This document shows, piece by piece, positions 23,714 to 33,248 of a stretch of 64,000 nucleotides of DNA; within the stretch, counting starts at the first letter, position 1, and each line of letters starts with the position of its first letter. Below the pieces are notes generated by a model. It saw only the letters and a program-made list of their open reading frames with translations, was not told the origin of the DNA and made no database searches. The stretch is taken from the NCBI GenBank assembly GCA_038230415.1, contig JBBRNH010000019.1, positions 9,200 to 73,199 of the forward strand. The letters are read 5' to 3'. Both the position numbers and the translations under genes were made by a program. Origin of the DNA: JBBRNH01 sp038230415 (GTDB lineage: Bacteria > Bacteroidota > Bacteroidia > Cytophagales > Spirosomataceae).

Positions 23714-24760
23714 ATGCAAAATTTCGGTCAAACCCTTGCCGTTGCGCTGCTGCTGACCGGCCCCGCAATCGCCCAAAACACCAGTCAAACGCCCTACCAA
23801 ACCAAAACCTTTGCCACCAACGGCCTGACCACCGTGCGCGTCGAAACGTCTGGCGGCAGCATTCTCGTTGAGGGAGACCACGCGGGCGAAGCCAAAGTGG
23901 AAGTCTATGTGCAGCCCAACAACCAGAACGGTAGCCAGGCACTCACCCAGGCCGAACTCGATGAGCGGCTCAGTCAGTACAGCATCACGGTCGAAACGCA
24001 GGGCGGTGTCCTTGTGGCAACGGCCAAACGGAAAGACAACCGGAACATCATGAGCTGGAAAAACGGCCTGAGCATCGCCTTCCGGGTGTATGTGCCGCGC
24101 CAAATGGCGACCGACCTGCACACGTCCGGCGGTTCCATCAACCTGAGCCATTTGGCGGGTAGTCAGAAATTTGAGACGAGTGGCGGCAGCCTGAGCCTGA
24201 CCGATTTAGACGGTAACACCCAGGGCCACACGTCGGGTGGCTCCATAAACCTGAACAACTGCCGCCCGATGGTAGCCGTAGAAACGAGTGGCGGCAGTAT
24301 CGAAGCGATGGCCTCGTCGGGTAAAATCCGGCTCGAAACATCGGGCGGGTCGGTGCGGATGCGTGACCTCAACGGCGACGTTCACGCGACTACCAGTGGC
24401 GGCAGCGTGGAGGGCAACGACATCAAGGGCGAGCTGTTCACCAGCACATCGGGCGGTTCGGTGCGGATAAAAGGCATGGCCGGAAGTCTGGAAGCCAGCA
24501 CGAGTTCGGGCAGCGTGGAGGCCGAGATGGTGGCGATTGGCAAGTATGTCCGGCTGTCGGCATCGTCGGGCAGCGTTCGCGTCAGGATGCCACTCGATAA
24601 GGGGCTTGACCTTGATTTGCGCGGCAACCGTGTGACGGTGCCGCAGCCGATGGCGGGCTTTTCGGGCAGTATCGAGAAAGACCGCGTTCGGGGGCAGCTC
24701 AACGGGGGCGGTATTCCGGTGGTACTGTCGGCCAGCAGCGGCTCGGTGTCGGTGAATTGA
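23714..24760 (+). CDS. Secreted DUF4097-type beta-helix protein with TSGGS repeats
   Basis: 348 residues, signal peptide about 1-20. From residue 40 on, the motif (E/H/T)TSGGS(I/V) recurs at about 15-25 residue steps: eight TSGGS copies and at least three degenerate SSGS copies, each starting a short strand (for example LHTSGGSINLS, LETSGGSVRM). This is the pattern of DUF4097/adhesin-like right-handed beta-helices exported to the envelope. Function is unknown; relatives often sit with membrane or stress regulators. It ends 17 bp before the palindromes and terminator of promoter B. Confidence 0.85.
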   Translation: MQNFGQTLAVALLLTGPAIAQNTSQTPYQTKTFATNGLTTVRVETSGGSILVEGDHAGEAKVEVYVQPNNQNGSQALTQAELDERLSQYSITVETQGGVLVATAKRKDNRNIMSWKNGLSIAFRVYVPRQMATDLHTSGGSINLSHLAGSQKFETSGGSLSLTDLDGNTQGHTSGGSINLNNCRPMVAVETSGGSIEAMASSGKIRLETSGGSVRMRDLNGDVHATTSGGSVEGNDIKGELFTSTSGGSVRIKGMAGSLEASTSSGSVEAEMVAIGKYVRLSASSGSVRVRMPLDKGLDLDLRGNRVTVPQPMAGFSGSIEKDRVRGQLNGGGIPVVLSASSGSVSVN

Positions 24761-24776
24761 TAAAGCCGTTTAAAAC

Positions 24777-24814
24777 TGTCCGTTATCGAACAGCCGGGTG
24801 TCCATTATCGGACA
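24777..24814. promoter_or_regulatory. Activator-binding palindrome pair B
   Basis: TGTCCGTTATCGAACA (24777-24792) and TGTCCATTATCGGACA (24799-24814), start to start 22 bp, followed after 52 bp by the -24/-12 promoter at 24867. Same layout as pairs A (5341) and C (38880). The second palindrome lies in the stem of a terminator. Confidence 0.8.
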
Positions 24815-24828
24815 CCCGGCTGTTTTTT
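24791..24828 (+). terminator. Intrinsic terminator overlapping the activator site
   Basis: CAGCCGGGTGTCC, loop ATTATC, GGACACCCGGCTG, then six T: a perfect 13-bp stem. It ends the DUF4097 transcript 30 bp after its stop codon. The inner part of the stem is the second activator palindrome. Confidence 0.92.
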
Positions 24829-24866
24829 ATTTGCGTAAACCGCTGATTGTCAGTACCTGTTTTTCG

Positions 24867-24882
24867 TGGCACAGAAGTTGGC
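24867..24882 (+). promoter_or_regulatory. Sigma-54-like promoter B
   Basis: TGGCACAGAAGTTGGC: perfect -24 TGGCAC, -12 TTGG in place of TTGC, correct spacing. The distance from its first base to the permease ATG is 51 bp, exactly as at promoter C. Confidence 0.72.
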
Positions 24883-24917
24883 GGGGTACGGTACAGACCG
24901 ATAAACCCCGAACAGCC

Positions 24918-27317
24918 ATGTTCCGCAACTACCTCAAAATCGCCTGGCGAAATCTCGCTAAAAACCGCACTTACGCCGGTATCAACGTCATTGGCCTGGC
25001 CCTCGGCTTAGGCGGTGCGCTGCTGATTTTCGCGCTCGTCCGGTATCATTTTGCCACCGACACCCACCACCATAATTACAACCAGATTTACCGGATTGTA
25101 TCAACTTTCAAAACGCCCGACGGCGACTTCCACACGCCTGGTGTGCCGATGCCGTTGAGCAAAGCTGTTCGCACTGACCACCCCGACATAGCCCAACTTG
25201 CCATGATTGAGGTCTGGGAACAGCCAATGGTATCGGTGCCGATGAGGAACGGGCCAGACAAGAAATTCAAAGAAGCAGACATGGTTGGTGCGTTTGTGGA
25301 AACGTCGTATTTCCGCATCTTCGATTATGACTGGCTGGCCGGTAGTTCTGCCGACCTGAAACAGCCCAACACGGTGGTTGTCAGTCAGAAAGCCGCGCAG
25401 AAATATTTTGGTACAACGGTCAATGTGCTGGGTAAACTCCTCAAACTCAACGGACGTACAAACGCCCGCGTTGTTGGGGTTTTCCGGGATTATTTGGACA
25501 ACACCGATTTTGAGTACGACATCATGCCCTCTTACGCCACCATCCCCGACTTTAGCGGGCGGCCACTCGACGACAATTTTGGCAATACCAATAGTTCGTC
25601 GCAGTGTTTTGTGTTGCTCAACAACCAATTCACGGCTGCCGATTGGGAACGGGGAATGCCGGGGTTTGTCAAAAAATATAACCCCACCGGCCTCAACAAA
25701 ATCCGGTATCCGATGCAGCCTTTGGCCGGTATTCACTTCGCCACTGATTACGGCGGGGTGAGCAAATCACTGATTCTGTCGCTATTTATTATCGGTATTT
25801 TTCTGATCGTCACGGCCAGTATCAACTTCGTGAACCTTGCCACGGCGCAGGCCATGACGCGGGCGCGGGAGGTGGGTGTCAGAAAGGTGATGGGCAGCAC
25901 GCAGGGGCAGCTTTTCGGGCAGTTTATGGGCGAAACCGCTCTGATTACCCTCACGGCTACAGCCCTCGCCTTGCTCTTGTTTCAGATGGGGTTGGGCTTG
26001 GTGGAGCAGTATATGAGTGGCGCGTTCAAATTCACATTCTATTTTGACCCGTCGGTCATCGGCTGGATCGTGTTGCTGGTGCTGGGTGTGATTTTGCTGT
26101 CGGGCGTGTACCCGGCGTTAGTGCTGGCGGGGTTCAAGCCCGTGATGGCGTTGGCAGGCAAAATTACGACGCGGCAGGTGGGCGGCTTTTCGGTGCGCCG
26201 GGGGTTGGTGGTGGCGCAGTTTGCCATTTCGCAGATGCTCATTATCGGCATGGTGGTGGTGGCGGGCCAACTCCGGTTTGTGCAGGAAAAAGACCTCGGC
26301 TTTCGCAAAAATGCCATCCTAACCATCGAACTGCCGATGGTAGCCGCGCAGGACGTGGTGAAAATGAATACGTTTCGTAATCTGGCAACGGCCATTCCCG
26401 ACGTAAAAAAGTTGAGTTATTCCATGAGTGGCGCACCCCAATCGGGCTGGGTGAGCCAAAGTAACGTTCGGTTTGATACCCGACCCGACGACGAAAAGTT
26501 TTCTCCCCACTACAAGGGCATTGACGTAAATTATCTGGACTTGTACGGCCTTAAACTCGTGGCTGGGCGCAATCTATATCCGTCTGACTCGGCCCGCGAA
26601 ACGCTCATCAACGAAACGATGGTGCGGAAACTTGGTTTCAGCAATCCGGCCCAGGTACTCGGTAAAATATTAAACAACAATGGACGAAAATTAGCCATCG
26701 TGGGCGTGGTGAAAGACTTTCATCAGGTCACGCTCGACGACCCGATTGCGCCCTTGTTTATGACTACGCCGACTTCTAACTATCATTTTGTCAACCTGCA
26801 ACTGCACAGCGGCAATCTTCAGCGTGTGGTGAGCGCGTTGGAAAAACAATTCACCACGGTCTATCCTGACACCTATTTCAGCAGCCAATTTGTTGATGTC
26901 CGAATTAACCAAGGCTATCAGCAGCAGAAAACGATGGGCAAGCTCGTCAATTTCTTTGCTGCTATCGCCGTGTTGATCGGGTGTTTGGGTTTGTATGGTT
27001 TGGTGCTGTTTATGGCCGCGCAAAAGACCAAAGAGATTGGCGTTCGGAAGGTGCTGGGGGCCAGTGTGGGCAGCATTTTGTGGTTGTTTGGGCGTGAGTT
27101 TGCCGGGCTCATTGCGGTGGCGTTTGTGTTGGCGGCTCCGTTGGCGTGGTGGGTGATGAACGGCTGGTTGCAGGGTTTTGCCTATCGCATCACGCTTAGC
27201 CCCGGCATTTTCCTGTTGGCGATTGGCGTAACGCTGCTCGTGGCCGCGCTCACCGTGAGTTTCCAGAGTGTCAAAGCCGCGCTGATGAATCCGGTGAAGA
27301 GCCTGCGAAGCGAGTGA
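24918..27317 (+). CDS. FtsX/MacB-type ABC permease 5
   Basis: 799 residues from ATG 24918 at the family start MFRNYLKIAWRNLAKNRTYA; a frame from 24798 would begin inside the terminator and upstream of promoter B, so it is rejected. Central motif INFVNLATAQAMTRAREVGV with RKVMGSTQGQLFGQFMGETA, final motif AQKTKEIGVRKVLGASVGSI (Lys for the usual Arg). First gene of block B and, by position, directly driven by promoter B. Confidence 0.93.
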   Translation: MFRNYLKIAWRNLAKNRTYAGINVIGLALGLGGALLIFALVRYHFATDTHHHNYNQIYRIVSTFKTPDGDFHTPGVPMPLSKAVRTDHPDIAQLAMIEVWEQPMVSVPMRNGPDKKFKEADMVGAFVETSYFRIFDYDWLAGSSADLKQPNTVVVSQKAAQKYFGTTVNVLGKLLKLNGRTNARVVGVFRDYLDNTDFEYDIMPSYATIPDFSGRPLDDNFGNTNSSSQCFVLLNNQFTAADWERGMPGFVKKYNPTGLNKIRYPMQPLAGIHFATDYGGVSKSLILSLFIIGIFLIVTASINFVNLATAQAMTRAREVGVRKVMGSTQGQLFGQFMGETALITLTATALALLLFQMGLGLVEQYMSGAFKFTFYFDPSVIGWIVLLVLGVILLSGVYPALVLAGFKPVMALAGKITTRQVGGFSVRRGLVVAQFAISQMLIIGMVVVAGQLRFVQEKDLGFRKNAILTIELPMVAAQDVVKMNTFRNLATAIPDVKKLSYSMSGAPQSGWVSQSNVRFDTRPDDEKFSPHYKGIDVNYLDLYGLKLVAGRNLYPSDSARETLINETMVRKLGFSNPAQVLGKILNNNGRKLAIVGVVKDFHQVTLDDPIAPLFMTTPTSNYHFVNLQLHSGNLQRVVSALEKQFTTVYPDTYFSSQFVDVRINQGYQQQKTMGKLVNFFAAIAVLIGCLGLYGLVLFMAAQKTKEIGVRKVLGASVGSILWLFGREFAGLIAVAFVLAAPLAWWVMNGWLQGFAYRITLSPGIFLLAIGVTLLVAALTVSFQSVKAALMNPVKSLRSE

Positions 27318-27320
27318 CAG

Positions 27321-27821
27321 TTACTCGGCAAATACCTCACTCAACAGTAATTCAATGCCCGTAACAGGGTCAGTCAGGATCATGTCGGTATTAAAGAAGG
27401 TGTACTTGCCAATTTCAGAATAAACAGAAATGGCTTGAAGTGGAGGGTTGACGAGCCAACAGGATTTTACACCAGCCTGAAAATAACGATTGATTTTTCG
27501 GACAATTTCATAATCGGATTGGGAAGACGATACGATTTCAATGGCCGTAAGTGGCATTTCGGTCATGCCGATGACATCATCTAAAAAATCTATTTTAAGT
27601 TTTGGATAAATCGCAACGTCGGGAACACAATTTGGCTTTTGGGGCATGATAATATCCAGTTCCGAAAAAAAGGAATGCGTTTTTCGGAACTGGATATTCA
27701 GCGCGGTAATCAAGTTCCCCTGAACAATAGAATGGTTTTTGCTTGGCATCGGCTTGTTTCGCTCAATTTCGTACTGAGTAAGTTCCACAACCTCAGCCCC
27801 AGTTTCGGTTAGCAATTCCAT
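27321..27821 (-). CDS. Uma2-family protein
   Basis: 166 residues from ATG 27821 (MELLTETGAEVVELTQYEIE). A TTG at 27842 in the same frame lies inside the promoter box and is not used. VPDVAIYPKLKIDF, LTAIEIVSSSQ and K in IVRKINRYF give the D-E-K core. Its first half is the intact counterpart of the broken copy at 36650-36840. Its stop is 3 bp after the permease 5 stop. Confidence 0.86.
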   Translation of the reverse strand: MELLTETGAEVVELTQYEIERNKPMPSKNHSIVQGNLITALNIQFRKTHSFFSELDIIMPQKPNCVPDVAIYPKLKIDFLDDVIGMTEMPLTAIEIVSSSQSDYEIVRKINRYFQAGVKSCWLVNPPLQAISVYSEIGKYTFFNTDMILTDPVTGIELLLSEVFAE

Positions 27822-27839
27822 AAGACGACGAGTTTTTTC

Positions 27840-27847
27840 CAAAGATA
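27840..27847 (-). promoter_or_regulatory. Uma2 promoter -7 box
   Basis: TATCTTTG on the minus strand, 18 bases before the ATG at 27821, followed by GAAAAAACTCG, the conserved leader. Confidence 0.7.
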
Positions 27848-27859
27848 ACGAATAACATG

Positions 27860-30328
27860 ATGTTCAGAAACTACCTTAAAATCGCCTGGCGCAACCTTGC
27901 CAGAAACAAGACCTTTTCAGCCATCAATATCATCGGGCTGGCCGTGGGCATTGCCAGTTGCCTGCTGATCCTGCTTTTTGTGAAAGACGAGCAGCGTTAC
28001 GACCGATTTCTGCCCAACGCCGACCGAATTTATCAGGTTAACATCGCCGGGAACTTTGGCGGCAACGAATTCAACACCAACGGTACACCACCGCCGGTTG
28101 GAAAAACGATGGCGGGCGAATTTCCTGAAATTGACGCGTACACCCGCGCCTTTAAACCCGACGATGCCGTTGTCCAACGGAAGCAGGGCAACAAAGCCCT
28201 CCACTACTTCACCGAGTCGGCTATGTTGGCCGTGGACTCGAACTTCCTGCGTGTATTTCGCTTTGCCCTCTTGGCGGGGGATGCCGCTACGTGTTTGCGG
28301 GAGCCTAATTCGGTTGTCATAACCGAGCCTACGGCCCGCAGGTATTTCGGCACGACAAACGCACTGGGGCAGTTTCTGCACATCAACGATAAGCCCGTTA
28401 AGATCACCGGCGTTCTCGGTCAGTTGCCGACCCAGTCAACGCTGCAATTCGATTTCCTGCGGCCAATACGCGATTACGAAGTGGTCACCTTCTTTGACTG
28501 GAGTTGGGTATGGCTCAACGTGAATACGTATCTGTTGCTCAACGAGTCGGTAGCCCGCCAGCCGGAGCGGGTTCGGGTGCTGGAGACTAAATTTCCGGCG
28601 ATGATGCGCCGACACGCAGTGGCCGCTTTTGAGCGCATTGGTCAGCCCTTCGATAAGTTTATTCAGAAAGGTGGCCGGTGGGATTTCTCGCTGCAAGCCA
28701 TGCCGGATGTGCATCTGAAATCTGCCGGGATAGGCACGGGTTATAAAAATCTGGGGGATACCAATCAGGTCAATACGTTCGTGGTATTGGCCCTCTTCAT
28801 CATCGTGCTGGCCTGCGTAAACTTCATGAATTTAGCGACCGCCCGCTCCGTCAAACGCGCTAAGGAAGTGGGGGTTCGCAAGGTACTTGGCTCGACAAAA
28901 AGCGGGTTGATTCGCCAGTTTCTAACCGAGTCTATGCTGTACAGTTTCGCGGCAACGGGTTTAGGGTTGGGCCTGGCAACGGTGGCCTTACCCCTGCTGA
29001 ACCACGTGGCCGGAAAAGCCTTTTCGACGGATGCACTTTGGTCAGCCAATAGTCTGGGCGTGGCCGGTTTGCTGGCTGTCTTAGTCGGTTTGATGGCGGG
29101 CAGCTACCCCGCTTTTTACCTGACCGCGTTTAACGCGGTTCAGACACTTAAAAACGGCCTGCAAAAATCCACCTGGACGCACCGGCTGATTCGGAACGGG
29201 CTGGTCGTGTTTCAATTTTCAGTGTCAACGGCACTGCTGATTGGCACGATGGTCGTGTTTGGGCAGTTGCGTTTTGCCCAAACTAAAGACTTAGGCATCG
29301 ATAAAGAAAACGTATTGATATTGCCCAACGTCAGTCGCTTAGGCCAAAACGGGGAAGCGTTCCGCCAGGAAGTACTGCGCCTGCCCGAAGTAATCAACGC
29401 CAGCCGGTCAACCAGCGTGCCGCTCAAGGGCGGCTTCGGCGACTTCTACATTCCAGAACAAACCCGTACCGATAAACGGGTAGCCAAAGACCTGATGCTA
29501 TTCTCCTACATGACCGATTATGAACTGGTGCCGACGCTGAACATCAAACTGATACAGGGGCGAAATTTCTCGAAGGCGTTCGCCGATTCTGCATCCGTTA
29601 TCCTGAACGAAACGGCGGTGAAGCAGATCGGCTGGAAGAACCCAATTGGTCGAACAATGACCTATCCGGGAGGCAACAACCAGCAGTTTACGGTGATCGG
29701 GGTGATGAAGAATTTTGACGCGAGTTCGGTACGTTATCCGGTCGATCCGTTTGCTTTGTTTCATGTTTCATCGAAAACCTACCAAGAGTCGAAGGCGAAT
29801 TTGCTGGTTCGGGTGCGGGCGGGTGACCTCGACAAAGCGGTTGTTGGGGTAGCGGTTCTGTGGAAGCGTTTTGCCCCGGATACGCCGTTCGATTACACGT
29901 TTTTAGACCGTGAGTTCGCGCAGGCGTACCGTACCGAGCAGCAAACAGGTCAGATAGTTGGTGTATTCACGGCCTTAGCCATCTTCATCGCCTGCTTAGG
30001 TCTATTCGGCTTAGCCACGTTCACCGCCGAAGCCCGCACCAAAGAAATCGGGGTTCGCAAAGTGCTGGGAGCCAGTGTATCGAGCATCGTGGCGTTGCTT
30101 TCCAAAGACTTTCTGAAACTCGTGCTGATCGCCATTGTCATCGCGTCACCAATTGCGTGGTGGGCCATGAACCGCTGGTTGCAGGATTTCGCCTACCGCA
30201 TCAACATCGAGTGGTGGGTGTTTGCGCTGGCGGGTTTGCTGTCGGTAGGCATTGCCTTATTGACGGTGAGTTTCCAGAGTATTAAAGCCGCCCTGATGAA
30301 CCCGGTGAAGAGTTTACGGCGCGAATAG
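27860..30328 (+). CDS. FtsX/MacB-type ABC permease 6
   Basis: 822 residues from the second of two adjacent ATGs (27857 and 27860), because the family start MFRNYLKIAWRNLARNKTFS begins there. Central motif VNFMNLATARSVKRAKEVGV, final motif EARTKEIGVRKVLGASVSSI. The last 100 or so residues nearly match permease 4. Only 12 bp separate it from the upstream Uma2 promoter box, so it has no room for its own promoter and is probably read from promoter B. Its stop abuts the stop of the next Uma2 gene with no gap. Confidence 0.92.
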   Translation: MFRNYLKIAWRNLARNKTFSAINIIGLAVGIASCLLILLFVKDEQRYDRFLPNADRIYQVNIAGNFGGNEFNTNGTPPPVGKTMAGEFPEIDAYTRAFKPDDAVVQRKQGNKALHYFTESAMLAVDSNFLRVFRFALLAGDAATCLREPNSVVITEPTARRYFGTTNALGQFLHINDKPVKITGVLGQLPTQSTLQFDFLRPIRDYEVVTFFDWSWVWLNVNTYLLLNESVARQPERVRVLETKFPAMMRRHAVAAFERIGQPFDKFIQKGGRWDFSLQAMPDVHLKSAGIGTGYKNLGDTNQVNTFVVLALFIIVLACVNFMNLATARSVKRAKEVGVRKVLGSTKSGLIRQFLTESMLYSFAATGLGLGLATVALPLLNHVAGKAFSTDALWSANSLGVAGLLAVLVGLMAGSYPAFYLTAFNAVQTLKNGLQKSTWTHRLIRNGLVVFQFSVSTALLIGTMVVFGQLRFAQTKDLGIDKENVLILPNVSRLGQNGEAFRQEVLRLPEVINASRSTSVPLKGGFGDFYIPEQTRTDKRVAKDLMLFSYMTDYELVPTLNIKLIQGRNFSKAFADSASVILNETAVKQIGWKNPIGRTMTYPGGNNQQFTVIGVMKNFDASSVRYPVDPFALFHVSSKTYQESKANLLVRVRAGDLDKAVVGVAVLWKRFAPDTPFDYTFLDREFAQAYRTEQQTGQIVGVFTALAIFIACLGLFGLATFTAEARTKEIGVRKVLGASVSSIVALLSKDFLKLVLIAIVIASPIAWWAMNRWLQDFAYRINIEWWVFALAGLLSVGIALLTVSFQSIKAALMNPVKSLRRE

Positions 30329-30805
30329 TCAACGGAAAACCTGTGTCAGGTCTAACTGAACGTTGGTGATTGGGTCATGGAAGATCACATCGTTGAAATA
30401 GCTAACCGGCGCGTTCGGAACGAACAACTGGATTGTTTTAACCGATGGCATAACAATCCAGGCCGACTGAACACCAGACGGAAAGTAAATGGCTCTGATT
30501 TTTCGCACCAGCACCTCGTAGGCTTGCCGGGGCGACAGAATTTCGATAGCGGTGATGGGTGGAGTTGTCATTTTAAGAATATCATCGTCCTCCCAGTTGA
30601 ACTGCATTTTAGGGTAAATACAAATATCGGGAATGGCCGGGCCAGCCGAAAGGTCAAGGTCTAATTCAGTCAGTACATCGAAATCTGACTCGTACTTCTC
30701 CATAATCTGATGGCTGATACGGACTTCAAGAATAGAATGGTTGCGGCTGGGCATGGGCTTGCCACGTAAAATTTCGAGTTCAGTTAATTCAACGGTTTCT
30801 TCCAT
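30329..30805 (-). CDS. Uma2-family protein
   Basis: 158 residues, start MEETVELTELEILRGKPMPS. IPDICIYPKMQFNW, ITAIEILSPRQ and K in LVRKIRAIYF give the D-E-K core; SAWIVMP and ITNVQLDLTQVF close it. Its stop (30329-30331) directly follows the permease 6 stop, the tightest junction in the array. Confidence 0.86.
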   Translation of the reverse strand: MEETVELTELEILRGKPMPSRNHSILEVRISHQIMEKYESDFDVLTELDLDLSAGPAIPDICIYPKMQFNWEDDDILKMTTPPITAIEILSPRQAYEVLVRKIRAIYFPSGVQSAWIVMPSVKTIQLFVPNAPVSYFNDVIFHDPITNVQLDLTQVFR

Positions 30806-30836
30806 AGCGCAACGAGTTTTTTGCCGTGACGGAATT

Positions 30837-30844
30837 CAAAGATA
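30837..30844 (-). promoter_or_regulatory. Uma2 promoter -7 box
   Basis: TATCTTTG on the minus strand, 31 bases before the ATG at 30805. The conserved AAAAAACTCGTTGCGC leader is present but displaced by 13 extra bases. Confidence 0.66.
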
Positions 30845-30860
30845 CCCAAAATAGAGAACC

Positions 30861-33248
30861 ATGTTCCGAAACTATCTCAAAATCGCCTGGCGAAATCTGC
30901 TCCGCAACAAAGTCTATTCAGCCATCAACATAGCCGGGTTGAGCATTGGCCTTGCCAGTTGTATGCTGATTGTGCTCTACACAAAAGACGAGGTTAGTTA
31001 TGACCAGTTTCATCAGAAAAAAGATGACTTATACCAACTGACGTGCCACCGAACCGGCGAAAGCGAGGATAAACACTTTGCCATTGCTGCCATGATTCAG
31101 GGGCCGACGTTCAAGCGCGAAATCCCCGAAATACAAGACGCTGTTCGGGTCAATAAGCAAGGTATCATCGTTCGCAGTCATAACCAGACATTCACCGAGC
31201 AGGGAACCTGGGCCGATCAGAATTTTTTCTCCGTTTTTTCTTTCCCGCTCCTGGCCGGCAACCCGCAGCAGGTGCTGGCAGACCCACATTCGGTTGTGCT
31301 GACCGACGAAACAGCCCGTAAATACTTCGGCACCACCAGTGTGGTAGGTAAAAATCTGGAGATCGAGATTGACGGGCGGTTTGAATTCTTCACCGTGTCT
31401 GGCATCGCCAGGAAAGCACCCCAAAACTCCGGCATTAAATTTACGATGCTGTTGCCCTTCGCTTATCTGGAAGCAAGGCACCCCGACAATGGCTGGATGT
31501 GGGTGTCGTATCCGACCTATCTCGTGCTAAATCCGAAGGCGAGCCTGCCGGTGGTGGTTGCCAAAATGAACCGCGTATTTGCCCGCAATGCAAAAACAGA
31601 ACTGGCCCAAAACAATCTCATGGGCTACACCGATCAATTTATCTGGGGGCTGCAGCCATTTTCGCAAATGCACCTCAATACGACTTTTGAGGGAACCCCC
31701 GAAGCCAGCGACCCCATTTATACCTACATCCTGACGGGAATCGCCCTGTTTATTTTGTTCATTGCCTGTGTCAATTTCGTGAACCTAACCGTGGCGCAGT
31801 CGCTGAAACGGAGCAAAGAAATTGGGTTGAGAAAAGTGATGGGTAGTCAGCGCGGCCAACTGATCCGGCAGTTTTTCGGGGAGTCGTTGCTGCTGTGCTT
31901 AGTGGCTTTTGCGGGTGCGCTACTGCTCGCTCAGGTAGCATTGCCGTTTTTTAATGAACTGGCAAACAAGCAATTGCAACTCAACTACCTGCTTGACCCG
32001 GTGCTGGTAGCCTGTTTTGTGGGGTTGTTCGGGCTGACGGGGATGGCCGCCGGTTTTTACCCGGCCCTGATTGTGTCGAAGGCCACGCCCGCCCAAACGT
32101 TGTATGGCCGGGTTAAGGTCGGCAGCAAAAACTACCTGGCTAAGGGGCTGGTGGTGGTGCAGTTTGCCCTGGCAACGTTTCTGATTATCTCGACCCTGTT
32201 TATCTACCGGCAGTTCACGTACCTAACCCAAACCAAACTCGGCTATACCGCCGAAAACCTGTTGGAACTTACCGTTGATGAGGCCATTATGAACAAGTCG
32301 CTGATGGCGAGAGTCACGGCTGAATTTGCCCGCGTTCGGGGTGTTGAGCGGGTTGCCCCGCGAAACGTGGGCCTGTTTGGCGGGCCGACTCAGGCGGGTG
32401 GCCGGGTGTTCAAAGCCGTTTATGAACACGTTGACGAAGCCTACCTGCCGACGTTGCAGATACCCTTGGTAGCGGGCCGGAATTTTTCGACCGACTTCCC
32501 CGCCGACTCCCTCAATTCGGTAGTAGTCAACGAAACCTTTGCCCGGCAGGCCGGTTGGCAGAACCCGGTCGGGCAACCGATTGACGCAATGAATTTCCCG
32601 AACTGGGGAACCCGGAAAGTTACCGTGATCGGCGTAGTGAAAGACTATCACGCCACGACCCTGCGGGAGAAAATTCAGCCGCAGGTATTCACGATGGAAT
32701 CGGCATTGCCGCTGGGGAAATTCCTGATCCGGCTCAACCCCGACCATATTCCGCAGACGGTGCAGGCTCTGGAACGGGTTTATCACCGAATCATGCCCAA
32801 CCACCCGTTTCAGTACAGTTTTAAGGCCGACACGAATGAACTGAACTACGAAGCAGAGGCCAAATGGAAACAGATTATCACGCTGGGGGCTATACTCACC
32901 ATTTTTATTTCCTGCATTGGACTGTTTGGTATGACGATGCTTTCGATGCAGCAACGCACCAAAGAAATTGCCGTTCGGAAAGTGCTGGGAGCTACCATTC
33001 TGGATGTCTCGATGGGGCTTTCAACGCAGTTCATCGGTCTAATCACTCTGTCGTTCATCGTGGCTACGCCCATTGCGTGGTATTCGATTCACCGCTGGCT
33101 GGAAAATTACGCCTATAAAATTGATGTTTCCTGGCCCACATTTGCTCTGTCTATTCTGATAATCAACATATTGGCCTTCTTAACGGTTGGCTACCATATC
33201 ATCAGGGCGGCTACTACAAACCCGGCTATTTCACTACGAAAAGACTAA
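30861..33248 (+). CDS. FtsX/MacB-type ABC permease 7
   Basis: 795 residues, start MFRNYLKIAWRNLLRNKVYS. Central motif VNFVNLTVAQSLKRSKEIGL with RKVMGSQRGQLIRQFFGESL, final motif QQRTKEIAVRKVLGATILDV. The end, TTNPAISLRKD, departs from the SIKAALMNPVKSLRSE ending of most others, and the last membrane helix also differs, so its 3' end has not been homogenised. Its stop overlaps the ATG of the small secreted protein by one base (TAATG). Confidence 0.92.
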   Translation: MFRNYLKIAWRNLLRNKVYSAINIAGLSIGLASCMLIVLYTKDEVSYDQFHQKKDDLYQLTCHRTGESEDKHFAIAAMIQGPTFKREIPEIQDAVRVNKQGIIVRSHNQTFTEQGTWADQNFFSVFSFPLLAGNPQQVLADPHSVVLTDETARKYFGTTSVVGKNLEIEIDGRFEFFTVSGIARKAPQNSGIKFTMLLPFAYLEARHPDNGWMWVSYPTYLVLNPKASLPVVVAKMNRVFARNAKTELAQNNLMGYTDQFIWGLQPFSQMHLNTTFEGTPEASDPIYTYILTGIALFILFIACVNFVNLTVAQSLKRSKEIGLRKVMGSQRGQLIRQFFGESLLLCLVAFAGALLLAQVALPFFNELANKQLQLNYLLDPVLVACFVGLFGLTGMAAGFYPALIVSKATPAQTLYGRVKVGSKNYLAKGLVVVQFALATFLIISTLFIYRQFTYLTQTKLGYTAENLLELTVDEAIMNKSLMARVTAEFARVRGVERVAPRNVGLFGGPTQAGGRVFKAVYEHVDEAYLPTLQIPLVAGRNFSTDFPADSLNSVVVNETFARQAGWQNPVGQPIDAMNFPNWGTRKVTVIGVVKDYHATTLREKIQPQVFTMESALPLGKFLIRLNPDHIPQTVQALERVYHRIMPNHPFQYSFKADTNELNYEAEAKWKQIITLGAILTIFISCIGLFGMTMLSMQQRTKEIAVRKVLGATILDVSMGLSTQFIGLITLSFIVATPIAWYSIHRWLENYAYKIDVSWPTFALSILIINILAFLTVGYHIIRAATTNPAISLRKD

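Noticed and set aside
23840..24740. CRISPR-like spacing of near-identical short repeats
   Set aside because: The repeats are TSGGS codons of a beta-helix protein in one frame; spacing varies and there are no constant direct repeats with unique spacers.
24798..24917. Upstream extension of permease 5 (40 extra codons)
   Set aside because: The extension starts inside the terminator and before promoter B; all relatives start at MFRN or MLRN.
27822..27842. TTG starts for the Uma2 genes at 27842 and 34176
   Set aside because: Both TTG codons overlap the TATCTTTG promoter box; ATG codons 21 bases downstream fit the other Uma2 genes.
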